Assembly: GCA_000063525.1 (NCBI GenBank) | Contig: CT978603.1 | Location: 2,160,915 to 2,224,914 of the forward strand | Length of the DNA stretch: 64,000 bases | Origin: Synechococcus sp. RCC307 | GTDB lineage: Bacteria; Cyanobacteriota; Cyanobacteriia; PCC-6307; Cyanobiaceae | Direction of reading: 5' to 3' | Shown: piece by piece, positions 47,093 to 55,490 of the stretch | How the letters are laid out: each line of letters opens with the position of its first letter | Numbering within the stretch: the first letter of the stretch is position 1 | Notes under the pieces: generated by a model | What the model saw: the letters and a program-made list of their open reading frames with translations, nothing else | Told to the model about the DNA's origin: nothing | Database searches by the model: none | Made by a program: the position numbers and the translations under genes

Positions 47093-47134
47093 TTCGACGC
47101 ACCGTCGAAGTCCGCCTCCGGACCGTTGGTCCGG
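47093..47134 (+). promoter_or_regulatory. Two tandem perfect hairpins in the rpsF leader
   Basis: TTCGACG (47093-47099) pairs with CGTCGAA (47103-47109) across loop CAC, and CCGGACC (47118-47124) pairs with GGTCCGG (47128-47134) across loop GTT. Neither is followed by a U tract, so they are not standard terminators. They lie 19-60 bases before the rpsF ATG. Autoregulatory leaders of ribosomal protein S6 exist in other bacteria; a link here is inference. Confidence 0.6.
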
Positions 47135-47152
47135 GTTCACCCCACAGGCAGC

Positions 47153-47560
47153 ATGAGCGCGAAGCCCAATTACGAAACCATGTACATCCTCCGGCCGGAT
47201 ATCGCCGAGGAGGAAGTTGAGTCCCACGCCAACAAGTACCGCGACCTGGTGGTCGAAGCCGGTGGTGAGGTGATCGACAGCCAAATGCGTGGCAAGCGCC
47301 GCCTGGCTTACAACATCGGTAAGCACCGCGAAGGCATCTATATCCAGCTGAACTACAGCGGTGATGGCAAGCAGGTGGGCCCGCTGGAGAAGGCGATGCG
47401 CCTCAGCGAAGACGTGATCCGTTATCTGACCGTCAAGTACGAAGGTCAGCACAGCTCCCTGGGCCGCAGCACCGCCCCAGCCAACCCGATGGCGAGCAAC
47501 ACCCCTCGCACCGAAGGCCAGGAGCAAGCCAAAACCGAGCCTCAAACCGCCCCAGCCTGA
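47153..47560 (+). CDS. rpsF: 30S ribosomal protein S6
   Basis: A 135-residue S6 with a typical ferredoxin-like core ([17 protein letters not shown] to [11 protein letters not shown]) at residues 5-105, and a Pro/Ala/Thr/Glu-rich disordered tail of about 30 residues. The ATG at 47153 is chosen because S6 proteins start a few residues before YETMYI; a longer frame from 47126 would run through the leader hairpins. rpsR is not adjacent. Confidence 0.97.
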   Translation: MSAKPNYETMYILRPDIAEEEVESHANKYRDLVVEAGGEVIDSQMRGKRRLAYNIGKHREGIYIQLNYSGDGKQVGPLEKAMRLSEDVIRYLTVKYEGQHSSLGRSTAPANPMASNTPRTEGQEQAKTEPQTAPA

Positions 47561-47645
47561 TCTGGAGCGCTGACGCCCAGCAGACCGTCACGGCTTGCTG
47601 GGCTCGTTTGTGACCGATAGGGTCCAGCCAGAAGGCTTGGGCCCC

Positions 47646-48071
47646 ATGCAGGCGGAGTGGACAGCAGATCGGGAACCCCTGCCCCACTGGCTTGAAGAGC
47701 TAGAGGATCAAGCCAGCGCCGCGCGCCTGGAACTGGAGAGGGATCAGGCCGCTTCCAAGCTCGAGGAGCTGGAAAGCCTGCTGGAAAACCTCCCCGACAT
47801 TTTTGAACGCAAATTCTCGCAGCGCCTCGCCCCAGTGCTGGAGCGCCAGAAGTTGCTGATTGAGGAAAACGAGCACCTGCGCTCTCAAGTGGAGCGCTTG
47901 ATGCCCCAGCCGGGCGAAGTGCGTCTCAAATTTCCGCAAGCCAACAGCAACGACACGCCTCCCCAAGCCAATGAGGAGAGCCTGCCGCCGCTGCTGCAGC
48001 TCATCCGTGGTGGCCGCGCCGACGCTTGGCCGCGGCCCACAGCCGCGTGGGAAGACCCCAGACGTAAATGA
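47646..48071 (+). CDS. Coiled-coil hypothetical protein
   Basis: A 141-residue protein. Residues ~10-95 are strongly charged and heptad-like ([20 protein letters not shown], then [12 protein letters not shown] and [15 protein letters not shown]), predicting a coiled coil; the rest is Pro/Asn/Glu-rich. The ATG at 47646 is used because the upstream extension is not helical. The last 71 bases overlap argG on the other strand, so its C-terminal 20 residues are probably not constrained. Family not recognised. Confidence 0.72.
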   Translation: MQAEWTADREPLPHWLEELEDQASAARLELERDQAASKLEELESLLENLPDIFERKFSQRLAPVLERQKLLIEENEHLRSQVERLMPQPGEVRLKFPQANSNDTPPQANEESLPPLLQLIRGGRADAWPRPTAAWEDPRRK

Positions 48072-49218
48072 ACCCAGAGGCGGCGCGATGATCGAATTGA
48101 TCTTCGGCGCCGTAGGTCGCCATATCCGGCTCATAGAGGCTGTCGCTGCTGGAGCGACCCACCACGGTGGCGGAACCACGGTGCAGCTTGATCCGCACGC
48201 TGCCATTCACGGTGAGTTGGGTGCGCTCAATGAACCCATCCAGCGCATCTTTCAACGGCCCGAACCAGAGGCCCTGATAGACGAGATCAGCCCACTGCAT
48301 CTCGAGCTGGCGCTTGGTGCGCAGCACATCAGCAGCGAGGGTCAAACTCTCCAATTCCTGGTGGGCCTGAATGAGCAGCAACAGGCCGGGGGTTTCGTAG
48401 ATCTCGCGGCTCTTGATGCCCACCACCCGGTTTTCGATCATGTCGAGGCGGCCAAAGCCATGGCTCCCGGCCAGGCGATTGGCTTCGCGGATCAAGCTGA
48501 CCGGGTCCAAGCGCTGGCCATTGATGCTCACCGGTAGGCCGGCTTCAAAACCAATGCTGACCAGCTCAGGCTGCGCCGGGGCCGCCTCGGTGGAGCAGGT
48601 CATCGCGAACACCTCTTCTGGGGGCTCCACATCGGGATCCTCCAGGGGACCCGCCTCAATCGAGCGACCCAGCAGGTTCAGGTCGATTGAATAGGGGGAG
48701 CGCTTGCTCACTGGCGAGGGCAGGCCATAACGCTCGCCGTAGGCGATGGTCTCCTCGCGGCTCATGCCCCACTCACGGGCCGGGGTCAGCACCTTGAGAT
48801 CAGGCGCCAGGGCACCAATGGCCACATCAAAGCGCACCTGATCGTTGCCTTTGCCGGTGCAGCCATGGGCCACGGCATCGGCCCCCACCTCACGGGCAAT
48901 CTCCACCAAGCGACGCGCAATCAGCGGCCGCGCCAAGGCGGTGCTGAGGGGATAACGGCCTTCGTAGAGGGCGTTGGCCCGGATGGCTGGAAACGCAAAT
49001 TCGGTGATGAACGGTTCAATCAGATCACCCACCAACGACTGGCTGGCTCCGGCATCCAGTGCCTTCTGGCGAATCGGTTCGAGCTCATCACCTTGACCCA
49101 GGTCGGCAGCAAAGGTGATCACCTCCTCCACGCCCCACTCGTGTTTGAGGTAAGGAATGCAGACGCTGGTGTCCACTCCGCCGGAGTAAGCCAGCACCAC
49201 CTTGTTTGCCCGCGCCAT
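48001..49218 (-). CDS. argG: Argininosuccinate synthase
   Basis: A 405-residue enzyme joining citrulline and aspartate. The ATP PP-loop AYSGGVDTS lies near residues 9-17; [13 protein letters not shown] near 115-127 and the [18 protein letters not shown] segment (19 residues, near 169-186) are intact. The ATG at 49218 is chosen because the PP-loop then falls at the usual position. The C-terminal tail ([11 protein letters not shown]) is extra and lies antisense to the coiled-coil gene's end. Confidence 0.97.
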   Translation of the reverse strand: MARANKVVLAYSGGVDTSVCIPYLKHEWGVEEVITFAADLGQGDELEPIRQKALDAGASQSLVGDLIEPFITEFAFPAIRANALYEGRYPLSTALARPLIARRLVEIAREVGADAVAHGCTGKGNDQVRFDVAIGALAPDLKVLTPAREWGMSREETIAYGERYGLPSPVSKRSPYSIDLNLLGRSIEAGPLEDPDVEPPEEVFAMTCSTEAAPAQPELVSIGFEAGLPVSINGQRLDPVSLIREANRLAGSHGFGRLDMIENRVVGIKSREIYETPGLLLLIQAHQELESLTLAADVLRTKRQLEMQWADLVYQGLWFGPLKDALDGFIERTQLTVNGSVRIKLHRGSATVVGRSSSDSLYEPDMATYGAEDQFDHRAASGFIYVWGLPTRLWAAAKRRRGHHG

Positions 49219-49233
49219 GAATCCGGTCGTCAC

Positions 49234-49431
49234 TTAATCCACAGGATTGTCCGATGCCGAGCGCCAGGCAATCCAAACGCCCATCGCCAGCGGCGGCAGA
49301 AACACCAAACTCAGCAGCAATGGCAGCCCCGGGGAAGGCAGCTCGAGATGGGCACCACCCCAACGCAGCAGGGCTGCACCGGCCAGGGCACCGCCCCATG
49401 CCAATAACAGTTGCATGGCTTTGGTGTTCAT
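49234..49431 (-). CDS. Small membrane protein upstream of argG
   Basis: A 65-residue protein with two hydrophobic segments (MQLLLAWGGALAGAALL and LPLLLSLVFLPPLAMGVWIAW), ending SASDNPVD. It stops 15 bases before the argG start and may be co-transcribed with it. Met6 (49416) is an alternative start. No family is recognised. Confidence 0.65.
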   Translation of the reverse strand: MNTKAMQLLLAWGGALAGAALLRWGGAHLELPSPGLPLLLSLVFLPPLAMGVWIAWRSASDNPVD

Positions 49432-49476
49432 CGGTTAAGTTGATGGATTGTCAATCACGGGGCGAGACGTCAGCTG

Positions 49477-49737
49477 ATGAGCACGATGAGCACCCTCGAT
49501 AGTTTCAACCCTTCGCTCACCCGTTACGACCGCAACGACCCTGCACCGGTGCTGCCGCTGCGGGAAGAGCCCGATCTGCTCAGCTGGCTGGAAACCAGCG
49601 GTCGCCTGGTGGCCGATGAGGAGGACGCCGCCAACGACCAGGCCACTGTGGAAGAGGAGGAGCTCTCCGCGCTGATGGGCGACAAGGAGGACTACTCCAA
49701 GGACGACGAGAGCCAGGAAGAGAACTGGGAAGACTGA
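49477..49737 (+). CDS. DUF3134 family protein
   Basis: An 86-residue acidic protein. The N-terminal NPSLTRYDRNDPAPVLPL and LLSWLETSGRLV are typical of the cyanobacterial DUF3134 family; the C-terminal half is Glu/Asp-rich and probably disordered. Its role is unknown. It precedes mraY by 54 bases, a gap holding a CAGCCGC/GCGGCTG hairpin (49744-49760) without a U tract. A second Met at residue 4 could be the start. Confidence 0.85.
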   Translation: MSTMSTLDSFNPSLTRYDRNDPAPVLPLREEPDLLSWLETSGRLVADEEDAANDQATVEEEELSALMGDKEDYSKDDESQEENWED

Positions 49738-49791
49738 TTTGGGCAGCCGCGGCGCGGCTGATCTAGGTTCCCGGCGCCCGGTTCCAACCCT

Positions 49792-50877
49792 TTGACAGCT
49801 CAGCAGGCCCAACGCTTTCCAGGTACTGGCTTGCAATGGAGCCTGGGCCTGATTGCCCTGATCCTGGCGGCCTGCTTGATCAGTGATGGCCTCAGTGGAG
49901 GACCGCAACTGAGCTTGCCCCTGCTGCTGGCTGGCGCCCTCAGCTGGCTGGTGTGCTGGATCGGCGTTCCGCGCCTGCGCGCCTTGAAAATGGGGCAGGT
50001 GATCCGCCAAGAGGGTCCCCAATCGCACCAGAGCAAGTCCGGCACGCCCACCATGGGCGGCCTGCTGCTGGTGCCGTGTGGCGTTGTGGTGGGCAGCCTG
50101 GTCAGCCCAGGCGACCCAAGGCTGCTGCCCATCGGACTGGTGACCCTGGCCTTCATGGTGATCGGAGGCATCGATGACTGGCGCAGCCTGACCAAACGCC
50201 ACAACACCGGCCTGACGCCCAAAGGCAAGCTGCTGCTGCAGGCCCTGGCGGCGGGATTGTTTTTGCTGTGGGCCGGCCTGCATGGAGCGATCCCAACGGC
50301 CATTGCACTGCCCTGGGGCTGGCTGTTGCCCATCGGACTGCTGATCTGGCCCCTGGGCCTCTTTGTGTTTCTGGCGGAAAGCAACGCCACCAACCTCACC
50401 GATGGCCTCGATGGCTTGGCTGCCGGTGTGGGCGCGATCGTGCTGGTGGGGCTCTCGCTGCAGCTGATGCTGCGGGGCAATGGTGGTGATCCCGCCCTGG
50501 CTGGCTATGGCGCTGCCCTGGCTGGAGCCTGGCTGGGCTTTCTGCTCCACAACCGCCATCCCGCCCGCGTGTTCATGGGGGATACCGGATCGTTAGCCAT
50601 GGGGGCCGCGCTCAGCGCCATTGCCCTGTTGAGCAACAGCCTTTGGCCCCTACTGCTGATGGGCGGCCTGCTGCTGGCCGAATCACTGTCGGTGATCCTG
50701 CAGGTGTGGGTGTTTAAAGCCACCAAAGGGGCGGATGGCCAGGGCAAACGCCTGCTGCGCATGGCGCCGTTGCACCACCACTTCGAATTGGGCGGCTGGA
50801 GTGAACGACGCGTTGTGGTGAGCTTCTGGGGCATCAGCTTGCTGCTGGTCGCGCTCGGGCTCGTCCTCGTTCCCTGA
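49792..50877 (+). CDS. mraY: Phospho-MurNAc-pentapeptide transferase
   Basis: A 361-residue polytopic membrane enzyme that makes lipid I for peptidoglycan. About ten transmembrane segments are seen, with the active-site aspartates in GGIDDW near residues 124-129 and the [12 protein letters not shown] segment near 202-213, plus [12 protein letters not shown] near 324-335 (the MraY histidine loop). The start is a TTG at 49792. It is not next to other mur genes, as is usual in cyanobacteria. Confidence 0.96.
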   Translation: MTAQQAQRFPGTGLQWSLGLIALILAACLISDGLSGGPQLSLPLLLAGALSWLVCWIGVPRLRALKMGQVIRQEGPQSHQSKSGTPTMGGLLLVPCGVVVGSLVSPGDPRLLPIGLVTLAFMVIGGIDDWRSLTKRHNTGLTPKGKLLLQALAAGLFLLWAGLHGAIPTAIALPWGWLLPIGLLIWPLGLFVFLAESNATNLTDGLDGLAAGVGAIVLVGLSLQLMLRGNGGDPALAGYGAALAGAWLGFLLHNRHPARVFMGDTGSLAMGAALSAIALLSNSLWPLLLMGGLLLAESLSVILQVWVFKATKGADGQGKRLLRMAPLHHHFELGGWSERRVVVSFWGISLLLVALGLVLVP

Positions 50878-50915
50878 AAACGCGGGCAGAATTAAGACAA
50901 CTGCCCCCTGCTGCC

Positions 50916-51173
50916 GTGCCCTACTTCACCTGGAAGGAACAAGGGCTCACAGCGGAATGCGCCAGCCTCGATGCCATGGCCTCCCGCTTTGAGGAAGCAT
51001 CGCAATTGATGCGGCGCATGGCCAGCGAGGGCTTCCGCGTTGAGCGCATTGAAGGCATGCAACGCATCACCCACGACGATGAAGCCCTGTTTGATGCCTA
51101 TGGCTTCATCAGCGAAGAATCACCAGAACAACAACTTGACCTGGTCTTGGAGGACAGCAGCCCAACGGCCTAA
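50916..51173 (+). CDS. Small hypothetical protein after mraY
   Basis: An 85-residue soluble acidic protein with a GTG start, containing MASRFEEASQLMRRMASEGFRVERI and ending in an acidic stretch (EESPEQQLDLVLEDSSPTA). It begins 38 bases after mraY. It looks like a conserved cyanobacterial small protein, but I cannot name a family. Its last 4 bases overlap the small gene on the opposite strand. Confidence 0.7.
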   Translation: MPYFTWKEQGLTAECASLDAMASRFEEASQLMRRMASEGFRVERIEGMQRITHDDEALFDAYGFISEESPEQQLDLVLEDSSPTA

Positions 51174-51322
51174 CGGCGCACGTAGCCAACGATCCAAATC
51201 ACCATGAACACCAGGCCCGAAAGGCCCAGGTAAAGCAGCACGCCATTCTGTAACCCAGCCAGATTGAGATCAAACGGCATGGGGCCGGGATCACCGACAG
51301 TGGCGTAAGCAAAAAGCGGCAT
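51170..51322 (-). CDS. 50-residue single-span membrane protein
   Basis: An ATG-to-TAG frame of 50 codons. A polar N-terminal segment (FAYATVGDPGPMPFDLN) is followed by one hydrophobic helix (GVLLYLGLSGLVFMVIWIVG) and a basic end (YVRR), the layout of small thylakoid subunits of photosynthetic or NDH complexes. It fills the otherwise empty gap between the mraY-linked gene and purT and is antisense to neither beyond 4 bases. No named family is claimed. Confidence 0.65.
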   Translation of the reverse strand: MPLFAYATVGDPGPMPFDLNLAGLQNGVLLYLGLSGLVFMVIWIVGYVRR

Positions 51323-51383
51323 GGGGGCCTCGATCCGCACGACGGTCTAGCAGCCCCACACCCTTTCACCAGCCCATCGCTTC

Positions 51384-52565
51384 ATGACCAGCACCCATCT
51401 GCCCGCCACCCTGCTGTTGCTTGGCAGCGGCGAACTCGGCAAAGAAGTGGCTATCGCCGCCCAGCGACTGGGCTGCCGCGTGGTGGCGGTCGACCGCTAC
51501 GCCAACGCTCCGGCGATGCAGGTGGCCGACACCGCCGTGGTGATTCCGATGACCGACGCCGAAGCGCTCAAACAGGTGATCCGCGAACACCAACCCGCCC
51601 TGGTGATCCCTGAAATTGAGGCCCTCGCCGTTGATGCCCTCGCCGAACTCGAAGCCGAGGGCATCACCGTGATCCCCACCGCCAGGGCCACAGCGATCAC
51701 GATGAACCGCGATCGCATCCGCGATCTCGCCGCCGGTGAGCTGGGCTTACGCACAGCCCGCTTTGGCTATGCGAGCTCGGCTGAAGAACTCAGCAGCGCC
51801 GCTGAGCCGCTGGGCTGGCCGGTGGTGGTCAAGCCCGTAATGAGCTCCTCCGGCAAAGGCCAAAGCGTGGCCACCAACCCCGAGGAACTGCAACAGGCCT
51901 GGACCGCTGCCACCCAAGGCGCCCGCGGCAGCGCCAGCCTGGTGATCGTGGAGGAATTTCTGCGGTTTGAGCAGGAAATCACCCTGCTAACGGTGCGCCA
52001 AAAAGACGGCCCCACCCTGTTCTGCCCGCCCATTGGCCACATCCAGGAACGGGGCGACTACCAATGCAGCTGGCAGCCCGCCGAATTGCAGCAGAGTCAA
52101 CTGCTGGAAGCCCAACGCATGGCCCGTCAGGTGACCGATGCCCTGGGCGGAGCCGGCATCTTTGGCGTGGAGTTCTTTATCGCCTCAGGCGAAGTGATCT
52201 TCTCGGAGTTGTCGCCACGGCCCCATGACACAGGCCTGGTGACCCTGCGCGGGCAAAACCTCAGCGAGTTCGAACTGCACCTGCGGGCCGTCCTGGGACT
52301 GCCCATCCCCAGCATCACCAGCACAGGAGCTGCCGCCAGCCGCGTGGTCTTAGCCGGCGCCGACCAACAGGGGGGACCCGTTCACTACCGAGGGGTCGCC
52401 GAGGCCCTGGCTGTGCCTGAAAGCGAACTACTGCTGTTTGGTAAGCCAGAAGCGCGGCCCATGCGGCGCATGGGCGTGGCGTTGGCCAGCGGGTCGAGCT
52501 TGGCGGAGGCGCGTGGGCGCGCTGACACGGCCGCGCAGGCTGTTGCTCTTGAGATTGGCGGTTGA
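51384..52565 (+). CDS. purT: Formate-dependent phosphoribosylglycinamide formyltransferase
   Basis: A 393-residue ATP-grasp enzyme that formylates GAR using formate and ATP in purine synthesis. The N-terminal LLLLGSGELGKEVAIAAQRLG near residues 10-30, PVVVKPVMSSSGKGQSV near residues 147-163 (nucleotide loop), VEFFIASGEV near 263-272 and ELSPRPHDTGLVTL near 275-289 are diagnostic. The 3' end overlaps the glycosyltransferase gene on the opposite strand by 138 bases. Confidence 0.97.
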   Translation: MTSTHLPATLLLLGSGELGKEVAIAAQRLGCRVVAVDRYANAPAMQVADTAVVIPMTDAEALKQVIREHQPALVIPEIEALAVDALAELEAEGITVIPTARATAITMNRDRIRDLAAGELGLRTARFGYASSAEELSSAAEPLGWPVVVKPVMSSSGKGQSVATNPEELQQAWTAATQGARGSASLVIVEEFLRFEQEITLLTVRQKDGPTLFCPPIGHIQERGDYQCSWQPAELQQSQLLEAQRMARQVTDALGGAGIFGVEFFIASGEVIFSELSPRPHDTGLVTLRGQNLSEFELHLRAVLGLPIPSITSTGAAASRVVLAGADQQGGPVHYRGVAEALAVPESELLLFGKPEARPMRRMGVALASGSSLAEARGRADTAAQAVALEIGG

Positions 52566-53924
52566 TTCCAACTGAGCAGCAGCACAAAGGGGCCGCGCTA
52601 CCTGCAGGTAACGGCTGGCATGGGCTTTCCAGCTGTAAGCCTGCTGCACAGCCTCAAGGCCCTGCTGCCGCCACTGATCCCAGGAGGCATCAGCAGCCAA
52701 AGCTTTCTCCAAAGTGGTGCGCAACGCCTCGCGGCTGGAGACATCCACCAACAAACCGTTGCGGCAACGACTCAGGATGTCGATGGGACCCCCATCGTTG
52801 GTGGCCACCACCGGCAAACCACAGGCCGCGGCTTCGATCAGGGTCAAACCAAAGGGTTCGGTGAGCGCAGGGTTCACAAACACGCCACGGCGAGCGGCTG
52901 CCCAGCGATAGATCGCTGGAACCTGCGAACGGCTGTGATGTTTGGGATAGGCGACCTGGCCGTAGAGATCCTGACGATCGATGGCTTCGAGCACGTGATG
53001 CCATTCCTCCCGTTGACTGCGTTCCAGCGAGTGGAAGCCTTCGCGGTTACCAAGCACCAGCAGCAGGTTGGCCTTCTCGCGCAGCAGCGGACTGCTGCCA
53101 AAGGCATCAATTAAGGCGGGGATGTTCTTGCGCCGATCAGGCCGGCACACCGCCAAGAAGCAGGGGCGATCAGGCTCGCGCAAGAAGGGGCTGAAGAGCT
53201 CAGCAATCTCCCCATCTTCACCGCTGTGGCTGGCCTGGGGCTGGAAACTGGTGGTGTCGACCCCCGGTGGAATCACCTCGGCCATTTCGGGGTGGAAATG
53301 GCTGTAACGCTCGTACTGAACCCGGATTTCTTGCCGGGTGCTGGTGACCACCAAGCTGGCAGCCGCTAACGCTTCTTCCTCAGCACCAATCCGGCGCTCC
53401 ATCGCGTAGCGCTGGTTGACCTGCTCCGGGTTCTGCCCGATCTCGAGCAGACGACGCTGCTTCTCACGGCCGAGGGAATGACCCGTAAACACCAGGGGAA
53501 TGCCGAGGCGTTGTTGGATCTGAGCACCCACCCAACCGGCATCGGCGTAATGGGCATGGATCCAGTCAGGACGGCGCTGCTGGCGGGTGATGTGGAGCAC
53601 CAAGGCATCCACCAACTGGTCCAGGTTGGGCCAGAGCAATTCCTTACGCAGGTAGCGGCGCGGTCCGAACGGCAACCGCAAAACGCTGGCTTTGGAGGTC
53701 AATGATTCGCGGTGGACCGCATATTCCGGGCTAACGCGACGGTCCTCAATGCAGCGGGTGATCACTTCCAAGCGATCGACTTCGCTGTGCTGGCCAAGAG
53801 CCTTGGCTAATTCAAGTACATAATTGGTTTGTCCGCCAGTATCAGCATCACGCCCTAATTCCAGGTCATGACCACGAAACAAGCCGTGAAGATGTAGGTG
53901 AAGGATATACAAACCCATAGGCAA
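52428..53924 (-). CDS. Sucrose-phosphate synthase-like glycosyltransferase lacking the phosphatase domain
   Basis: A 498-residue GT4-type enzyme. HLHGLFRGHDLELGRDADTG near residues 12-31, HAHYADAGWVG near 122-132, GHSLGREKQRRLL near 147-159, CRPDRRKNI near 257-265 and the EPFGLTLIEAAACGLP segment near 352-367 match sucrose-phosphate synthase. The glycosyltransferase domain ends near residue 445. Many picocyanobacterial SPS proteins continue into a ~250-residue phosphatase-like domain; here that is missing, and the last ~46 codons are antisense to purT and read as an Arg/Pro/Ala-rich tail. Single-domain SPS proteins exist, so activity is possible. A separate phosphatase is not seen in the window. 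Confidence 0.85.
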   Translation of the reverse strand: MPMGLYILHLHLHGLFRGHDLELGRDADTGGQTNYVLELAKALGQHSEVDRLEVITRCIEDRRVSPEYAVHRESLTSKASVLRLPFGPRRYLRKELLWPNLDQLVDALVLHITRQQRRPDWIHAHYADAGWVGAQIQQRLGIPLVFTGHSLGREKQRRLLEIGQNPEQVNQRYAMERRIGAEEEALAAASLVVTSTRQEIRVQYERYSHFHPEMAEVIPPGVDTTSFQPQASHSGEDGEIAELFSPFLREPDRPCFLAVCRPDRRKNIPALIDAFGSSPLLREKANLLLVLGNREGFHSLERSQREEWHHVLEAIDRQDLYGQVAYPKHHSRSQVPAIYRWAAARRGVFVNPALTEPFGLTLIEAAACGLPVVATNDGGPIDILSRCRNGLLVDVSSREALRTTLEKALAADASWDQWRQQGLEAVQQAYSWKAHASRYLQVARPLCAAAQLESTANLKSNSLRGRVSAPTRLRQARPAGQRHAHAPHGPRFWLTKQQ

Positions 53925-53983
53925 TTTCCCCCTCTTTTTTTAACCATACACACATTTTTGATAATGACGGCAAATGTTCTGTT

Positions 53984-54051
53984 TGATTTCTGACAAAAAC
54001 TGATTTCGTAGCTAAACAGACGTGTTTCTTCCGTTTTTATTCAGAAATCAG
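53984..54051 (-). repeat. Inverted repeats between the DUF1400 hydrolase and the SPS-like gene
   Basis: TGATTTCTGA (53984-53993) is a perfect inverted match of TCAGAAATCA (54041-54050). CTGATTTC (54000-54007) also pairs with GAAATCAG (54044-54051), and on the minus strand this second stem is followed by TTTTTG, like a long-loop terminator. The two pairings share one arm and exclude each other. The 138-base gap is markedly AT-rich compared with the rest of the window. Confidence 0.55.
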
Positions 54052-54062
54052 CCAGTAAATAC

Positions 54063-55490
54063 TCAGCGAAGCTGAAACAAAGCCAAGCCAGCAGGGTCTG
54101 CAACAGGGGCATCGGGGCCAATCGGCTCACCCTTCACCCAAGCCAACAGCAGGGCCCGAAGGGAGCCGCCATTGCCGCCCGAGGCTGAGGGCAGATTGAA
54201 GTGGGTGCCATCGCGGGCCACCACCAGGCGATGCGCCCCCTGGGAATAACGGGCAAACGGCTCAATTGCCTCCGGCTGAGCGGGCACCACCAGATCCCTG
54301 CTGCCGCTGATCAACAACACGGGAATCGCTAAATCGCTCAAACCACCGGCAAAGACCAATCCCTGGGGGGGACTCACCGCCACCACCCGAGCCAAGCGAG
54401 CATCGAGCAACGACTCAGGCTGAGCAGCGGGCAGCACCCCGCACTGCAATACCCAACTGGGGTTGCGGGACGGATGATTGGCCTGCTGACAGGCCTGCCA
54501 AAGCGGATCCTCCACGCTGCGGGCGCCGGCCAATTGCAGCGTTGACGTGGCCCCCCAGGAATGGCCAATCAACACCACATCACGGGCAGGGGCCCCGGCA
54601 GCTCCAGGAATTTGGCCCGCCTCAAGGGCATCGAGCACGGCTTTGAGTTCAGCCGGTCGCCGCAAAAACTCCTCTGGCTTGGGGGGCTCGGAGCGGCCGG
54701 CCAACATCGAGGTTTGCTGCCGGGTGTCGCTGCCGCTGTGGCGCGGCAACACCACCACAGCCCCATGGGAGGCCAGATGCTCAGCCCATCCCAAAAAACT
54801 CAACGGGGCATCCCACAACCCATGGGAGATCAACACCGTCGGCAACTCAGGAGCGCCCACCGGACGAACCACGGTCAACTCCAGCCCATTGGCCAGGACA
54901 ACAACCCGGCGCACAACCGCCCGAGGCCCCCTTGCGAGCTCAGCAGCCGGTGCCGCCGGCAAGGGGGTTTGAGCGAGGAGTTGCTGATCGAGGGCGGCGT
55001 TCTGGCTCGTCATCTTCCTGAGCGCCGGCAGCGCGCGGTCCAAGCGAATCGTGAGCTCGTCTCCCGGCAACACCCGCAGCAGCGTCAGCAAGGTGAGCGG
55101 CTCACCGCTTGCAGCGGCTTGGCGCAACCACGGCAATGAGGCTCCGGCTTGCACCACTGGCAGCTGCCATTGGCGCTCCGATGGTTCAACCAGGGATTGA
55201 ACCAGCATCTCCACTTGACGCGCCATCGGGTTGTCCAAACCCAGCTGCACCGGCAGCGGTAGGGGCGTGGTCAGCAGCGTTTGCAGCGACCGACCCAAAC
55301 GGCCATCGGTGGCCCGATTCAGTTCGGCCAAGTCACTGCTGCCAGACCACAACGCTTCAGGGCTGCTCAGCTCCTGCAGGTTCACGCTCAGGCGCTGCAG
55401 TCCAAGAGGCCCCTGCAGATAGAGGGTTTCAACGGCAGCAGCGGGCGTCGCCGCAGCCAACAGAGACAACCCCAGGGCAAGCCGCTTCAA
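54063..55490 (-). CDS. Exported alpha/beta hydrolase with N-terminal DUF1400-like domain
   Basis: A 475-residue protein with a signal peptide ([20 protein letters not shown]). Residues ~20-160 form a DUF1400-like domain (ETLYLQGPLGLQRLSVNLQ... LRVLPGDELTIRLDR). The alpha/beta hydrolase domain follows: LISHGLWD near residue 226 and the nucleophile elbow GHSWG near residue 310. DUF1400-hydrolases are common in cyanobacteria and thought to act on lipids or esters. The stop codon of the upstream gene order places its start 4 bases inside the uvrA 3' end. Confidence 0.86.
   Translation of the reverse strand: MKRLALGLSLLAAATPAAAVETLYLQGPLGLQRLSVNLQELSSPEALWSGSSDLAELNRATDGRLGRSLQTLLTTPLPLPVQLGLDNPMARQVEMLVQSLVEPSERQWQLPVVQAGASLPWLRQAAASGEPLTLLTLLRVLPGDELTIRLDRALPALRKMTSQNAALDQQLLAQTPLPAAPAAELARGPRAVVRRVVVLANGLELTVVRPVGAPELPTVLISHGLWDAPLSFLGWAEHLASHGAVVVLPRHSGSDTRQQTSMLAGRSEPPKPEEFLRRPAELKAVLDALEAGQIPGAAGAPARDVVLIGHSWGATSTLQLAGARSVEDPLWQACQQANHPSRNPSWVLQCGVLPAAQPESLLDARLARVVAVSPPQGLVFAGGLSDLAIPVLLISGSRDLVVPAQPEAIEPFARYSQGAHRLVVARDGTHFNLPSASGGNGGSLRALLLAWVKGEPIGPDAPVADPAGLALFQLR

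Noticed and set aside
49744..49760. Hairpin CAGCCGC/GCGGCTG before mraY as a terminator
   Set aside because: The stem is perfect but no U tract follows, so it is mentioned only with the neighbouring gene.
49435..50559. Minus-strand frame of 374 residues opposite mraY
   Set aside because: Glutamine-rich low-complexity shadow; mraY has all its active-site residues.
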